Numbered from the stretch's first letter, positions 37,320 to 45,158 are shown. The stretch is 64,000 nt of DNA from a virus (IMGVR_UViG_3300037054_000148:186001-250000); one strand, 5' to 3'. The notes: generated by a model from the sequence alone, not told the origin. A program made the numbers and translations.

Positions 37320-37335
37320 AAGATTCCTTCATCCG

Positions 37336-37372
37336 ATACCGGTGTCCTTAATTGGATGCCGGTATTAGTTTT
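37336..37372 (+). terminator. terminator-like hairpin
   Basis: ATACCGG and CCGGTAT pair across 16 nt and are followed by TAGTTTT. The T-run is poor, so confidence is moderate. Confidence 0.55.
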
Positions 37373-37387
37373 GAAAGGAGAAGAATT

Positions 37388-37531
37388 GTGAGAGTCAAGA
37401 GCATGAATCTCCCCGTTCCCCGCCGTATTCATCCGATGATTCGCAAGCATATGAAGCGGGTCTCTGATTGGCTCCGCAAGGTAGGCTACCGGGCCTACCA
37501 TTTTGAAAAGCGGGTCAACCGATATTCCTGA
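37388..37531 (+). CDS. small basic protein, 47 aa
   Basis: GTG 37388 follows AAAGGAGAAGAATT. Very basic (RRIHPMIRKHMKRVSDWLRKVG), likely to bind nucleic acid or membrane. No family. Confidence 0.5.
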   Translation: MRVKSMNLPVPRRIHPMIRKHMKRVSDWLRKVGYRAYHFEKRVNRYS

Positions 37532-37626
37532 ATAGAAGTTTTCGAAAGTTTCTGTCTACAGATTCCCCAAGCAGAGAGTATTACATCATATGGATAAGTT
37601 CACGTAGATTTTCTTATCAGGACCAA

Positions 37627-37700
37627 GCAGCCGTAATTCATCGGTAGAATGGTTTGCTCTAACCAGACTTAGGCGGGTTCGACTCCTGTCGGCTGCACCA
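37627..37700 (+). tRNA. amber-suppressor-type tRNA (CTA anticodon)
   Basis: Acceptor GCAGCCG/CGGCTGC, D-arm TAATTCATCGGTAGAAT, anticodon arm GTTTG-CTCTAAC-CAGAC giving anticodon CTA (reads UAG), T-arm GCGGG-TTCGACT-CCTGT, ACCA. The amino acid it carries cannot be told from the sequence. It stands apart from the main tRNA region. Confidence 0.78.
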
Positions 37701-37727
37701 TTGTATCAAAATTCCAAGGAGGACTCG

Positions 37728-37751
37728 ATGTCTTAGACTCGCCCACCCTAA
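37728..37751 (+). other. mini-ORF ATG-TCT-TAG after the suppressor tRNA
   Basis: AAGGAGG lies 5 nt before ATG 37728, an ideal ribosome-binding site, but the third codon is TAG; with suppression the frame gives five further codons' worth of reading (MSxTRPP) before TAA. It may be a leader that senses amber suppression, or a decayed gene start. Confidence 0.4.
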
Positions 37752-37812
37752 CCTGTGGTATGCCCCACTGAACCAAATCGCATCAAGCCATTTCGTCATA
37801 AGGAGACATATC

Positions 37813-38481
37813 ATGGCAACCATCATCGACATCAACGAAACCAAACAGCCTCATGCCCCCCGGTTCACTGAAGAACAGAAAGAAGCGTGGCAGAAGGCGA
37901 AAGCCCTTCTCAAGAGCGGAATGACCAACACCCGTGCGCTTCACATCGCCATGTCCGAACTCCGCAAAGAGAACGGTCGGAAGCACAAGGGTCCAATCGA
38001 GACTGAGCCCAAGCGTGACGGCAAGCTGACCGAATATAAGGCTAAGCTGGTGAGCAGCCAGATGGCCGCACGGGTCGCCCAGTGGAAGGCTTATCTCCGT
38101 GATCCTGGGAGCCAGAAGCTCTTCATCATCGTCCGGAACGACCTCGAAACTTCCCAGAAGGCAGTGCAGGCCAGCCATGCGGCTGCGGAATTTTCCAAGC
38201 GCCACCCCCTCGCCCCTTGGGTCAACGGAACGATGGTCCTGCTGATCCCCGATCAGACCAGTCAGACCTTCCAGCGTTACCTGGAGGCCCCACACAGGCC
38301 AGTCAGCCCCACTTACCAGCATGATCCTTTCGAGGCATTTTGCCATGACCGCTTCTGGCCGTTCGAGTTCCAGACCGAATGGAGGGAGCCGGATCAGGGT
38401 AACCGCATCACCGCTGTGGCCGTCCTCTCCTGCTTCAACAATGAACTTTGCAGCAAGCAGCATGGAGTGAAGCTCCTCTAA
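37813..38481 (+). CDS. PTH2-like peptidyl-tRNA hydrolase domain protein, 222 aa
   Basis: Residues ~1-85 are a helical, basic N-terminal extension. Residues ~98-185 (KLFIIVRNDLETSQKAVQASHAAAEFSKRHP..WVNGTMVLLI) match the PTH2/Bit1 fold (V.R.DL..S..K..AQ..HA). PTH2 enzymes release peptides from peptidyl-tRNA. With the nearby suppressor tRNA and release factor it fits a translation-maintenance set. ATG follows AAGGAGACATATC; a terminator follows. Confidence 0.78.
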   Translation: MATIIDINETKQPHAPRFTEEQKEAWQKAKALLKSGMTNTRALHIAMSELRKENGRKHKGPIETEPKRDGKLTEYKAKLVSSQMAARVAQWKAYLRDPGSQKLFIIVRNDLETSQKAVQASHAAAEFSKRHPLAPWVNGTMVLLIPDQTSQTFQRYLEAPHRPVSPTYQHDPFEAFCHDRFWPFEFQTEWREPDQGNRITAVAVLSCFNNELCSKQHGVKLL

Positions 38482-38499
38482 TCTGCGTGAATCAACTGA

Positions 38500-38523
38500 G
38501 CCCCGCTTCGGCGGGGCCTTTTT
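38500..38523 (+). terminator. Rho-independent terminator
   Basis: GCCCCGC-TTCG-GCGGGGC followed by CTTTTT. Confidence 0.93.
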
Positions 38524-38546
38524 GTGGGTATTAGTTAGGGTGAGGT

Positions 38547-38882
38547 ATGAAGATGCAGAAGCTACGCAGAATGGATGCACGGTTGGAAGTAGATGTGACG
38601 GATGGTCAGCCTGACATAGAGGTTCTAAGAGAAATGGCCCAACGGCTGGCGATTAACCTACTCTGTGAGGATGACACAACATGCGCGGGTGTAGGGAGTG
38701 ACAAATACTGCATAACCTATAACATCCGACATTACGATGTCCCAGATGGGACTCCTATATTCAATGTGGATGAGGCAGCAGACCATCTTGAACTTACAAC
38801 TCCTCCAATCATTCAGCGAGTAGAAGTTCCAACTCCAGTCCCATCCCTTTCTTTTTGGGACTTCCTAGCAGGTAGGAGATAA
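38547..38882 (+). CDS. hypothetical protein, 111 aa
   Basis: Behind GGGTGAGGT. Contains VLREMAQRLAINLLCEDDTTCAG and ends with a Pro/Val stretch and FWDFLAGRR. No family. Confidence 0.6.
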   Translation: MKMQKLRRMDARLEVDVTDGQPDIEVLREMAQRLAINLLCEDDTTCAGVGSDKYCITYNIRHYDVPDGTPIFNVDEAADHLELTTPPIIQRVEVPTPVPSLSFWDFLAGRR

Positions 38883-38883
38883 A

Positions 38884-38985
38884 ATGATGATAACAGCTTA
38901 CAAAAATTCAGGACACGCTCTAGTCGAAGATGCCTTAGCAATCATTTTGATAACTCTTATTCTTGCGTGGACTTGGGGGCTATGA
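38884..38985 (+). CDS. short membrane peptide, 33 aa
   Basis: ATG 38884 lies one base after the previous stop behind GGTAGGAGAT. ALAIILITLILAWTWGL is a single membrane segment. Stop overlaps the next ATG. Confidence 0.5.
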   Translation: MMITAYKNSGHALVEDALAIILITLILAWTWGL

Positions 38986-39251
38986 GTATGCGAATCGTCA
39001 GTGCGGCTGTGTGTTATCAAGGTGTGATCTTCAGTCTTCCGGCCCCGAATCGGCACCATCATATCCTTCATGCAATGCATCAGATGGGGCTGCCTAACAG
39101 TAGCCATAGGGAGCAGGGATTCCTTACGGATGAGGGGCACTACATTGATCGACTCGGAGCATTGGAGGTCGCTCAGGCTGCTGACCAGATCATTTCAAAT
39201 GAGACGACCTGGGTTCCTGCCATAGGTTTGTTTACGGAGGATTTATGGTAA
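38982..39251 (+). CDS. conserved phage protein, 89 aa
   Basis: Start overlaps the previous stop (CTATGAG). The pattern VCYQGVIFSLPAPNRHHHILHAM...EQGFLTDEGHYIDRLGALEVA...LFTEDLW is one I recognise from many unrelated phages as a conserved protein of unknown function. Confidence 0.75.
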   Translation: MSMRIVSAAVCYQGVIFSLPAPNRHHHILHAMHQMGLPNSSHREQGFLTDEGHYIDRLGALEVAQAADQIISNETTWVPAIGLFTEDLW

Positions 39252-39454
39252 CAGCCCCACCCTGCCCACTCTGCCAGCAGCCTCTAAAGCGAGTCACTCA
39301 AGGCCCATATTCCCCTCTGAACAGCGATCAATTTGATGCGGTGAAGGCGGGGGATTGGTTCTGCGAGTGTAGCAGTAACAGTAGGGGTCATGCCCCCTAC
39401 GCCTACTTTTGGAGCAGGGAAGTAATTGTCATAGCTCCCGACTATCAGATTTAA
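39245..39454 (+). CDS. hypothetical Cys-containing protein, 69 aa
   Basis: ATG 39245 follows GGAGGATTT. CPLCQQPL and FCECSS suggest a metal site. No family. Confidence 0.6.
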   Translation: MVTAPPCPLCQQPLKRVTQGPYSPLNSDQFDAVKAGDWFCECSSNSRGHAPYAYFWSREVIVIAPDYQI

Positions 39455-39469
39455 GTTAAGGGAGGGTTT

Positions 39470-39667
39470 ATGGACAACCCACATTTCACCTCAGATGATG
39501 TTCGTCGCCGCTTAGCTACGATCCGAGAAGACTTGGATCATGCTTACAAGATTGGAGCCAGGATTGCATCCCACGAACTTAGAGGGTATGAGCAAGCCCT
39601 CCAATGGGTATTAAGCTGCATGGAGAGTAAAGATGTTCCTACAGATCCCGAGGCGAATGGTAGGTAA
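39470..39667 (+). CDS. hypothetical helical protein, 65 aa
   Basis: ATG follows GGGAGGGTTT. Helical (SDDVRRRLATIREDLDHAYKIGARI). Overlaps the next gene by 11 nt. Confidence 0.6.
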   Translation: MDNPHFTSDDVRRRLATIREDLDHAYKIGARIASHELRGYEQALQWVLSCMESKDVPTDPEANGR

Positions 39668-39887
39668 CTACTACGTTTGGCAAACCAGCACTTACGGCCA
39701 GGAGTTTCTGGACGGGTCGGCTCCGGCTGACATATACAAGATGAGACCGATGCCCTGCACCCCTGCGGGTGACTTGCAGGCCAGCTTCGGCACAGCCCTG
39801 GAAGCTGACCTGATGCTTTCCGCCCTGGAGAAGCTAAGTGATGAGGACAGGGAGATTGCATTCCAAATTTCCCGTACGGGTAGATAA
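39657..39887 (+). CDS. hypothetical protein, 76 aa
   Basis: ATG 39657 (MVGNYYVWQTSTYGQEF) is preceded by GAGGCGA. Beta N-terminus, helical C-terminus (EADLMLSALEKLSDEDREIAF). Confidence 0.6.
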   Translation: MVGNYYVWQTSTYGQEFLDGSAPADIYKMRPMPCTPAGDLQASFGTALEADLMLSALEKLSDEDREIAFQISRTGR

Positions 39888-39964
39888 ATTATTCAAGACT
39901 GCAAATAAAGGAGTTACAAATTTGCTCTGAAAAATCTTCCCGATCAGTATCTTTGCAAAAAGTT

Positions 39965-39995
39965 CTATACAAAACACCTCGAAACAGGGTATACT
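39965..39995 (+). promoter_or_regulatory. promoter of the recurrent phage type
   Basis: CTATAC (39965-39970), 19 nt, TATACT (39990-39995). Confidence 0.7.
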
Positions 39996-40016
39996 AGATA
40001 CATGGGGGAAGAGAAC

Positions 40017-40421
40017 ATGACCAAGACGAAGAAAGAAGCGATGGATCAGGTCGAAGCGAACGCCCTGATGTCGTGGAAGATCGCTGCTCAGAACGCCATC
40101 CGCGATCTCGCGGGGAACAACAAGGAATTCGTCGCTGATGATGTGTGGGGCCTGCTCCAGCGGCGTGGTGTCCCTGCTCCTCGTGAGCCTCGTGCGCTCG
40201 GCCCGATGATGAAGCTGGCGGCGGTCGCTGGAGTCATCGAGTGGACGGGTGTTCACAAGCAGTCCCGTCAGTCCCTGAACCATCAGCGTCCGGTGGTGAT
40301 CTGGAAGTCCCACATCTACCGTGCCAAGCCGGTTCCGAAGGCCACCGTCACGGTCAAGCGGGGCGGGTTCCTCTCCTGGGTGAAGGCCATCTTCACCGGC
40401 AGGGATCGGGTGATCGCATGA
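40017..40421 (+). CDS. hypothetical winged-helix-like protein, 134 aa
   Basis: I prefer ATG 40017 (MTKTKKEAMDQ), behind GGGGAAGAG, over ATG 40002. The segment NKEFVADDVWGLLQRRGVPAPREPRALGPMMKLAAVAGVIEWTG resembles a conserved phage winged-helix pattern (F..DDVW.LL...G...P..PRA.G..M..A...G.I). DNA binding is likely but unproven. Confidence 0.7.
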   Translation: MTKTKKEAMDQVEANALMSWKIAAQNAIRDLAGNNKEFVADDVWGLLQRRGVPAPREPRALGPMMKLAAVAGVIEWTGVHKQSRQSLNHQRPVVIWKSHIYRAKPVPKATVTVKRGGFLSWVKAIFTGRDRVIA

Positions 40422-40588
40422 GCGAGACTCCTTACAAGGATATGGAGTTCAAGGATCTCGTGACCGAACAGACCGGCAGAGCCCCCATGCAGTTGGGTGC
40501 GGGTTGCACCCTCAAGTCCATCATGTGGGAGGCCATGTCTACCTCTCTGATGTGGAAGCAGGAGCGTGACAAGGCTCTGAAAGAATAG
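40418..40588 (+). CDS. hypothetical protein, 56 aa
   Basis: ATG 40418 overlaps the previous stop. Acidic, helical. No family. Confidence 0.55.
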   Translation: MSETPYKDMEFKDLVTEQTGRAPMQLGAGCTLKSIMWEAMSTSLMWKQERDKALKE

Positions 40589-40596
40589 GATAAAGT

Positions 40597-40788
40597 ATGA
40601 ACATCACCTTCGAAGAGAAGTTCAACGGCGGAAACCCCTGGACCCTCGTTTACCTGGGTGGTCGTCAGGTCGGCGTGATCAAGCCAGAAGCCGGGGGTTT
40701 CAAGTACTACCCTCATGGGGCCAAGAAGTATGGCCAAGGGGCAGTCTTCCCCACTCTGGCGGAGTGCAAGCGAAGTCTCAGCGAATAA
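40597..40788 (+). CDS. hypothetical protein, 63 aa
   Basis: Behind AGGATAAAGT. Beta-rich (WTLVYLGGRQVGVIKPEAGGFKYYPHG) ending in a short helix. Confidence 0.6.
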   Translation: MNITFEEKFNGGNPWTLVYLGGRQVGVIKPEAGGFKYYPHGAKKYGQGAVFPTLAECKRSLSE

Positions 40789-40793
40789 CCCAT

Positions 40794-40974
40794 ACCCGGT
40801 TCGTCTAAATGGTTAGGACACTCGCATTTAGGTAGTATGTTTGTGTAGGATTGCCTTGAGTAAGCAGTGTAAAGCAAACCTACCCGATACCGCATCAGCT
40901 AGTCGGGGCTACTCACCTCAGAGGATCTGATGAGGAACGAGTTATATGGGTTCGAGTCCTGTACCGGGTTACCA
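40794..40974 (+). tRNA. tRNA with a ~110-nt insertion in the anticodon arm
   Basis: Acceptor ACCCGGT/ACCGGGT, D-arm GTCTAAATGGTTAGGAC and T-arm ATGGG-TTCGAGT-CCTGT are clear. The anticodon stem CTCG (after GGACA) finds its partner CGAG only ~110 nt later. The insertion holds GTTTG-T-GTAGG matched downstream by CAAAC-CTACC (pseudoknot order) and CATCAG/CTGATG. It is far shorter than a usual group I intron. The anticodon cannot be assigned. Confidence 0.65.
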
Positions 40975-40977
40975 ATC

Positions 40978-41017
40978 AGCATCCAGATTATAATTCGGTC
41001 TGGGTGCTTTCTTTTTG
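40978..41017 (+). terminator. Rho-independent terminator
   Basis: AGCATCCAGA and TCTGGGTGCT pair, followed by TTCTTTTTG. Confidence 0.85.
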
Positions 41018-41058
41018 TTAAGAGTGAGTAATAGGTAAGGAGATCAAGGAGTAAGAAG

Positions 41059-42030
41059 ATGCCCTACATGCCTGTGCTGACCGCCTATGGAAGTGCTACG
41101 ACTTCACTGACCGGAGGGATCCAAACTCTTGTCTGGCAGGACACCACTCCTACGGAAAATAGCTACGAGGATAATGATTCTGAAGAGGGCTATGCCAAGA
41201 CGCAAAGCTCTGATATGAAGATGACGATGAAGTCCAATGCGGAATACATATCGAGTCGAACTCCCTACAGTGTGGACCTGATCTTCAGCTTCGTCAAATC
41301 GAAATTTTCCAAGCTAGAACAGCGCGAGATCGAACAGCGACTCCGGAACCTACGGTTGGTCATCCAGTCGTGCAGCGAGACCGGACAGATCGCCCTGGCC
41401 GACCAGATGCTCATCGAACAGGCGACTGCAATCCGTCAACAGGAAGTCGCGGCAGCCGGTTACGATACGTTCGTCACGCTCAAAGACGTAACGAAGTTTA
41501 AAGACAAGACCAAGACCCAGATCGACTGGGCTCCGTTGGAGAAATTCCCTCGGCCAATCCCACAAGGAATCCGAAACAAGATCGCCACCGTCAAGAAGAA
41601 GAACTTGTTTGATGAACTGATGGTCCTGTTTCACAACCCCACCAAAGAGCAGCTTAGCTCTACCAAGGAGAAGATTATCTCCAAGGATCCAATTCTGTTC
41701 GGACGGTTCGCCTATGCGCCTGAAGCCCTTTACTTCATCTGTGACTGGGAGGATGAAGTGTGCCATCTGACGATGAAAGAATTCGTCAAGCAGCTTTCTC
41801 AGGCCGACCCTGAGTTTGAAACCCAGACGGTGAAGCCGATCAGCCGCAAGGAAGCGGAAGCGATCAAGGAACGGGCGATGGAGAAGGCTACGGTTCTCAA
41901 CCGCACCAATCGTTCCTCTTACAAGGAACTTGCGGCCCTGGACGATTTGAGCAATCAAAAGTTCAGTTGGAAGCTCGTGAAGACAGTATTAAAGACTTTG
42001 TGGAAGACCAGAAAGAACGGGGCAGACTGA
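41059..42030 (+). CDS. hypothetical protein, 323 aa
   Basis: Behind AAGGAGATCAAGG (slightly distant). Residues 1-60 are polar; ~80-140 are coiled-coil-like (KLEQREIEQRLRNLRLVIQSCSETGQIALADQML); the rest is mixed. I do not recognise it. It overlaps the next start by 1 nt and leads to the AAA-peptidase gene, so it may be a partner. Confidence 0.65.
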   Translation: MPYMPVLTAYGSATTSLTGGIQTLVWQDTTPTENSYEDNDSEEGYAKTQSSDMKMTMKSNAEYISSRTPYSVDLIFSFVKSKFSKLEQREIEQRLRNLRLVIQSCSETGQIALADQMLIEQATAIRQQEVAAAGYDTFVTLKDVTKFKDKTKTQIDWAPLEKFPRPIPQGIRNKIATVKKKNLFDELMVLFHNPTKEQLSSTKEKIISKDPILFGRFAYAPEALYFICDWEDEVCHLTMKEFVKQLSQADPEFETQTVKPISRKEAEAIKERAMEKATVLNRTNRSSYKELAALDDLSNQKFSWKLVKTVLKTLWKTRKNGAD

Positions 42031-42344
42031 TGGCAGAAGAACCCAATAATCAGTGTAGCAAAGAAGTAGTTCTTGCTCCAATGCTTAGGTACCGTGACCC
42101 GGAGGGGGAGCAAACCTGTGCGTGTAATTTCCAGGGAGACTCCTGCCTCTACTTCGAACTTTGCAATCCCGGCACGATGTTCGCAAGGTGTGCGCTTTTG
42201 GGAGGCCCCAGACTCACACAGAGACCTTCCGGCTGTCACAGTTTCGTTCCAAGAACGGCTTGCCCACTCAAAAACCTTCCAACTCAGCCTGAATCGGTCC
42301 GGAACAACCAGATTGCGGATGACACGGATATGAATATTTACTAA
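42030..42344 (+). CDS. Cys-rich hypothetical protein, 104 aa
   Basis: ATG 42030 overlaps the previous stop. Ten or so Cys residues (CSKEV, CACNFQGDSCLYFELC, MFARC, CHSF, TACPL) resemble a ferredoxin- or zinc-type metal-binding region. Confidence 0.6.
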   Translation: MAEEPNNQCSKEVVLAPMLRYRDPEGEQTCACNFQGDSCLYFELCNPGTMFARCALLGGPRLTQRPSGCHSFVPRTACPLKNLPTQPESVRNNQIADDTDMNIY

Positions 42345-42369
42345 CCAGCCCACTAATAGGAGAAATGGA

Positions 42370-44289
42370 ATGGCTTTGGATTTTGCACTGCTAGCTAAAA
42401 GGCGGCAGGACTTGCAGGACATGAAAACTCAGCTTAAATCTGAGTTTTTCGGCATGGATGATATCATTGATCGGGTTACGGCCTCGATTTACACATGGTA
42501 CATCTTCCCAGAACTCATCACCCGACCTGTCATCGTCAATCTGTGGGGCATGACCGGAGTGGGCAAGACTTGCCTAGTCAGACGTATCAGTCAGATCCTC
42601 CACTTCTTTGATCGCTATGTGGAAATCCAGATGGACAGCACCAGCAGCGGCAGCGGATTCTATTCGAGCAGTATTGCTACGATCCTCCGCAATTCCAGCA
42701 TCGAAGAGAGCACCCCTGGCATCCTTCTGCTGGATGAGATTCAGCGATTCAAAACGGTGGGTGGTCACGGTGAGGATGCACCGGTAGAGCGGTTCCAGGA
42801 TGTCTGGATGCTACTCTCCGATGGTAAGTTTGCCGCTGACAGCAGCTTGTTCCGTGAGGTTGAGGAGATGCTCAACTATCAAATGTGGAATGGCAATGGG
42901 GGAAAGTCGGACGATGAGGACGATGAACCTGAAGAGGGGAAACCCGCTAAGAAGAAAAGAGCCAAGGCTGTGGTGGTGAAGAAGTTCTTCATCAATCCGT
43001 GGGAAGCCCAGAACTTGAAGAAGATTCTGAAGCTCACTCAGCCCGTTCAGGAGATCATGACCTGGAACCTCGCCAGGGTGCAGTCCGAACTGATCAACAT
43101 CCGCACCCGAACCAATACGTGGGAGACGGATTATTCGAAATTGCTGATCTTCGTCTCCGGAAACCTGGACGAAGCGTTTAGCGGGGCCGAGGCGACTGAG
43201 GATTGTGATACGGATGCGGACATCTATCATAAACGTACCCGGAAGATCAGTCAGTCCGATATCAAGGAAGCATTGCGGAGGCGGTTCAAGCCTGAGCAGA
43301 TTGCTCGTCTGGGCAACAACCACATCATTTACCCCAGCCTATCTAAGTCCTCCTATGAGGCTCTGATTCTTCGCACTTGCAACAACTACGTGTCGGAGAT
43401 GGAGCAGTTGAGCGAGTTGAAGTTTGAGTTGGACCCTGGCATCTACAAAGAAATCTACGAGAACTCTGTCTATCCGACTCAGGGAACCCGGCCTGTCTTC
43501 AGTTCGGTTCATAAGATCTTCAGCGGAGCCCTCAGTAACATTGCCCTATGGGGTCTGGAGAACCAGTTCCAGAGCATTCGCATCATCATGATGCCAGTGG
43601 AACAGAAGCTGGTTGGCATCTGTGGGGACCAGCGGATTGAGATTCCGATTGACCTGGATATGCGATCTACCCGTAAGCTCAACACCCTGGATTTCAATAC
43701 GATGGTTGCGGTTCATGAAGCCGGTCACGCCTTGGTCTACGCATTCTTGAACCGGCAGGCCCCGGCTGAAGTGAAGATCAATCTGGCCAGCTACCAAGGA
43801 GGCTATAACACCTTGGAGCGGGGGAGCGGGTTCCCAATGAAGATTCAGGTTAAACATAGCCTCGCTACCTATTTTGGTGGGGCGGCTGCGGAAGAGATTG
43901 TTTTTGGTTCGAATCGTCGGAGCACTGGTTGCTCTCACGACATCAAGATGGCTACGTCCGTGGCGGCTCAGTATGTCCGTCAACACGGTTTCGATGGAAC
44001 GATCAGTCTCATCACCGGAGAAAACGGCCTGGACACGGACTACAACACCGCTGTGGATGCTACGAATGATGCGATTGAGAACCTCTGTCAGGAAGGACTC
44101 AAGCAGGCCAATTCGGTCATCGTTGAGCACCAGGAGGCTTTCAAACTGATCGTTAACGCTCTGCTGGACAGCAAGTGCTTGACCCCCCAGGATTTCAAAC
44201 AGCTTGTGGGCCATCTGCTCGAAATCAACCTCACCGAACCCAGCAGCAACCATAACACCGCTTGGCTCAGCTACAGCCAGAAAGCCTAG
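42370..44289 (+). CDS. AAA+ ATPase fused to an FtsH-like M41 metallopeptidase, 639 aa
   Basis: The N-terminal half is an AAA+ module: Walker A WGMTGVGKT, Walker B ILLLDEIQRF, and SGNLDEAF as sensor 1, with an acidic/Lys insert (DDEDDEPEEGKPAKKKRAK) near residues 180-200, more like ClpX/HslU than FtsH. The C-terminal half has VAVHEAGHALVYAF, the HExxH zinc site of family M41, followed by the third-ligand region (SLATYFGGAAAEEIVFG...DIKMAT). No membrane segment is seen, unlike FtsH. It probably unfolds and degrades proteins in the cytoplasm. Behind AGGAGAAATGGA. Confidence 0.88.
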   Translation: MALDFALLAKRRQDLQDMKTQLKSEFFGMDDIIDRVTASIYTWYIFPELITRPVIVNLWGMTGVGKTCLVRRISQILHFFDRYVEIQMDSTSSGSGFYSSSIATILRNSSIEESTPGILLLDEIQRFKTVGGHGEDAPVERFQDVWMLLSDGKFAADSSLFREVEEMLNYQMWNGNGGKSDDEDDEPEEGKPAKKKRAKAVVVKKFFINPWEAQNLKKILKLTQPVQEIMTWNLARVQSELINIRTRTNTWETDYSKLLIFVSGNLDEAFSGAEATEDCDTDADIYHKRTRKISQSDIKEALRRRFKPEQIARLGNNHIIYPSLSKSSYEALILRTCNNYVSEMEQLSELKFELDPGIYKEIYENSVYPTQGTRPVFSSVHKIFSGALSNIALWGLENQFQSIRIIMMPVEQKLVGICGDQRIEIPIDLDMRSTRKLNTLDFNTMVAVHEAGHALVYAFLNRQAPAEVKINLASYQGGYNTLERGSGFPMKIQVKHSLATYFGGAAAEEIVFGSNRRSTGCSHDIKMATSVAAQYVRQHGFDGTISLITGENGLDTDYNTAVDATNDAIENLCQEGLKQANSVIVEHQEAFKLIVNALLDSKCLTPQDFKQLVGHLLEINLTEPSSNHNTAWLSYSQKA

Positions 44290-44297
44290 GAGACCAT

Positions 44298-44453
44298 ATG
44301 CTAACCTTGCTCCTCTTCCTGCTCTGCTTCATCGGCTGGGAGATGAACATTTTCAAGCTGGTAGGGGATGATGTCTCCATAGGCATCAGAGTGCTCCGCA
44401 TCATCGGGATCTTCGTCTTCCCCCTGGGGGCTCTGATGGGCTACCTGTTCTAA
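44298..44453 (+). CDS. small membrane protein, 51 aa
   Basis: ATG 44298 follows AGGAGACCAT. Two hydrophobic segments; the C-terminal VLRIIGIFVFPLGALMGYLF matches VLRVVGILVVPLGCVLGYM of the minus-strand protein 45706-45927, so the two are paralogues. Confidence 0.65.
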   Translation: MLTLLLFLLCFIGWEMNIFKLVGDDVSIGIRVLRIIGIFVFPLGALMGYLF

Positions 44454-44463
44454 GGAGAGACCG

Positions 44464-44712
44464 ATGGCGATCTACGTTAGAGCCGTTCGACACGGCATCT
44501 TCTGGGACAAAGTTCAGTTCGTGGCCACCAAACACCACGAAGCCTACTTTGAAACCCTCATCGGAGAGAAGGTCTTCTGGGTGAACAAAGGTGATTGCGT
44601 GACCCTGCGGATGTCAAAAGACGATTTCTGGGAAGTGGGGGATAGGGCCAGATCCCTCTCTGCTTTGATCACTTGCCATAATCAGACCAAGTTCCCCTGG
44701 GATTGGGCCTAA
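44464..44712 (+). CDS. hypothetical protein, 82 aa
   Basis: Behind AAGGAGAGACCG. Beta-rich with several aromatic residues (FETLIGEKVFWVNKGDCVTLRM). Converges with a minus-strand gene, overlapping by 4 nt. Confidence 0.6.
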   Translation: MAIYVRAVRHGIFWDKVQFVATKHHEAYFETLIGEKVFWVNKGDCVTLRMSKDDFWEVGDRARSLSALITCHNQTKFPWDWA

Positions 44713-44927
44713 AGTGATCTTGGCATCCGCTGGAGACACTTCTTGCATGTGACGATCCCATTGAACGCATTCGTTAGAATGAACCAACGGTGATCCATCT
44801 CCTGACCGCATAACGTATGGCCCGAATCCATTGAACCGTGGATCGGGCCATAAGTCGTATCGTCCTTCCGACAGCGGGAGGCTGTGTAGACGCAGTTGCT
44901 GTAGGCTAGACTTTGATCTTCATGCAT
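44709..44927 (-). CDS. hypothetical Cys-containing protein, 72 aa
   Basis: The pattern GHTLCGQEMDHRWFILTNAFNGIVTCKKCLQRM resembles a small phage zinc protein (TLCG...VTCKKCL). The start is uncertain because the ribosome-binding site is weak; it overlaps the upstream gene by 22 nt. Confidence 0.6.
   Translation of the reverse strand: MHEDQSLAYSNCVYTASRCRKDDTTYGPIHGSMDSGHTLCGQEMDHRWFILTNAFNGIVTCKKCLQRMPRSL
44814..44853. repeat. large near-perfect palindrome inside a gene
   Basis: TATGGCCCGA-a-TCCA and TGGA-t-CGGGCCATA are complementary across a short centre, about 14 of 15 pairs. It lies within the coding sequence of 44709-44927 near convergent gene ends and may stop transcription from both sides. 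Confidence 0.6.
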
Positions 44928-45091
44928 CGGAGCATTCTCTCGTCGTAGTCGGTGAACTGGATCTTGGGAGCGGCGTTCAGTTCGGCCACCAGACCATTCA
45001 GATCTGCTTCCGCATACCCATGAGCCTTCATGAAGCCGTCAAGAGCGGCTTCCGTATCGATAACGGTGACTTTCCTTCGTTTGGGTTCCAT
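44906..45091 (-). CDS. hypothetical protein, 61 aa
   Basis: ATG at 45091 follows GGAGGGGTT on the minus strand. MEPKRRKVTVIDTEAALDGFMKAHG... is basic then helical. It has its own promoter at 45108-45137. Confidence 0.65.
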   Translation of the reverse strand: MEPKRRKVTVIDTEAALDGFMKAHGYAEADLNGLVAELNAAPKIQFTDYDERMLRCMKIKV

Positions 45092-45107
45092 AACCCCTCC
45101 ATAACCT

Positions 45108-45137
45108 ATGATACCGCATTTCGAGCAAATTTGTACA
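45108..45137 (-). promoter_or_regulatory. promoter of the recurrent phage type
   Basis: On the minus strand TGTACA is followed after 18 nt by TATCAT and then GGAGGGG. Confidence 0.65.
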
Positions 45138-45138
45138 T

Positions 45139-45158
45139 AAAAAAGGGGCCGAAGCCCC
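45139..45158 (-). terminator. Rho-independent terminator
   Basis: On the minus strand GGGGC-TTCG-GCCCC is followed by TTTTTTAT. Ends the 45697-45163 unit. Confidence 0.9.

Noticed and set aside
40830-40935. Ordinary group I intron in the tRNA
   Set aside because: At ~110 nt it is too short and no P3-P8 core could be recognised.
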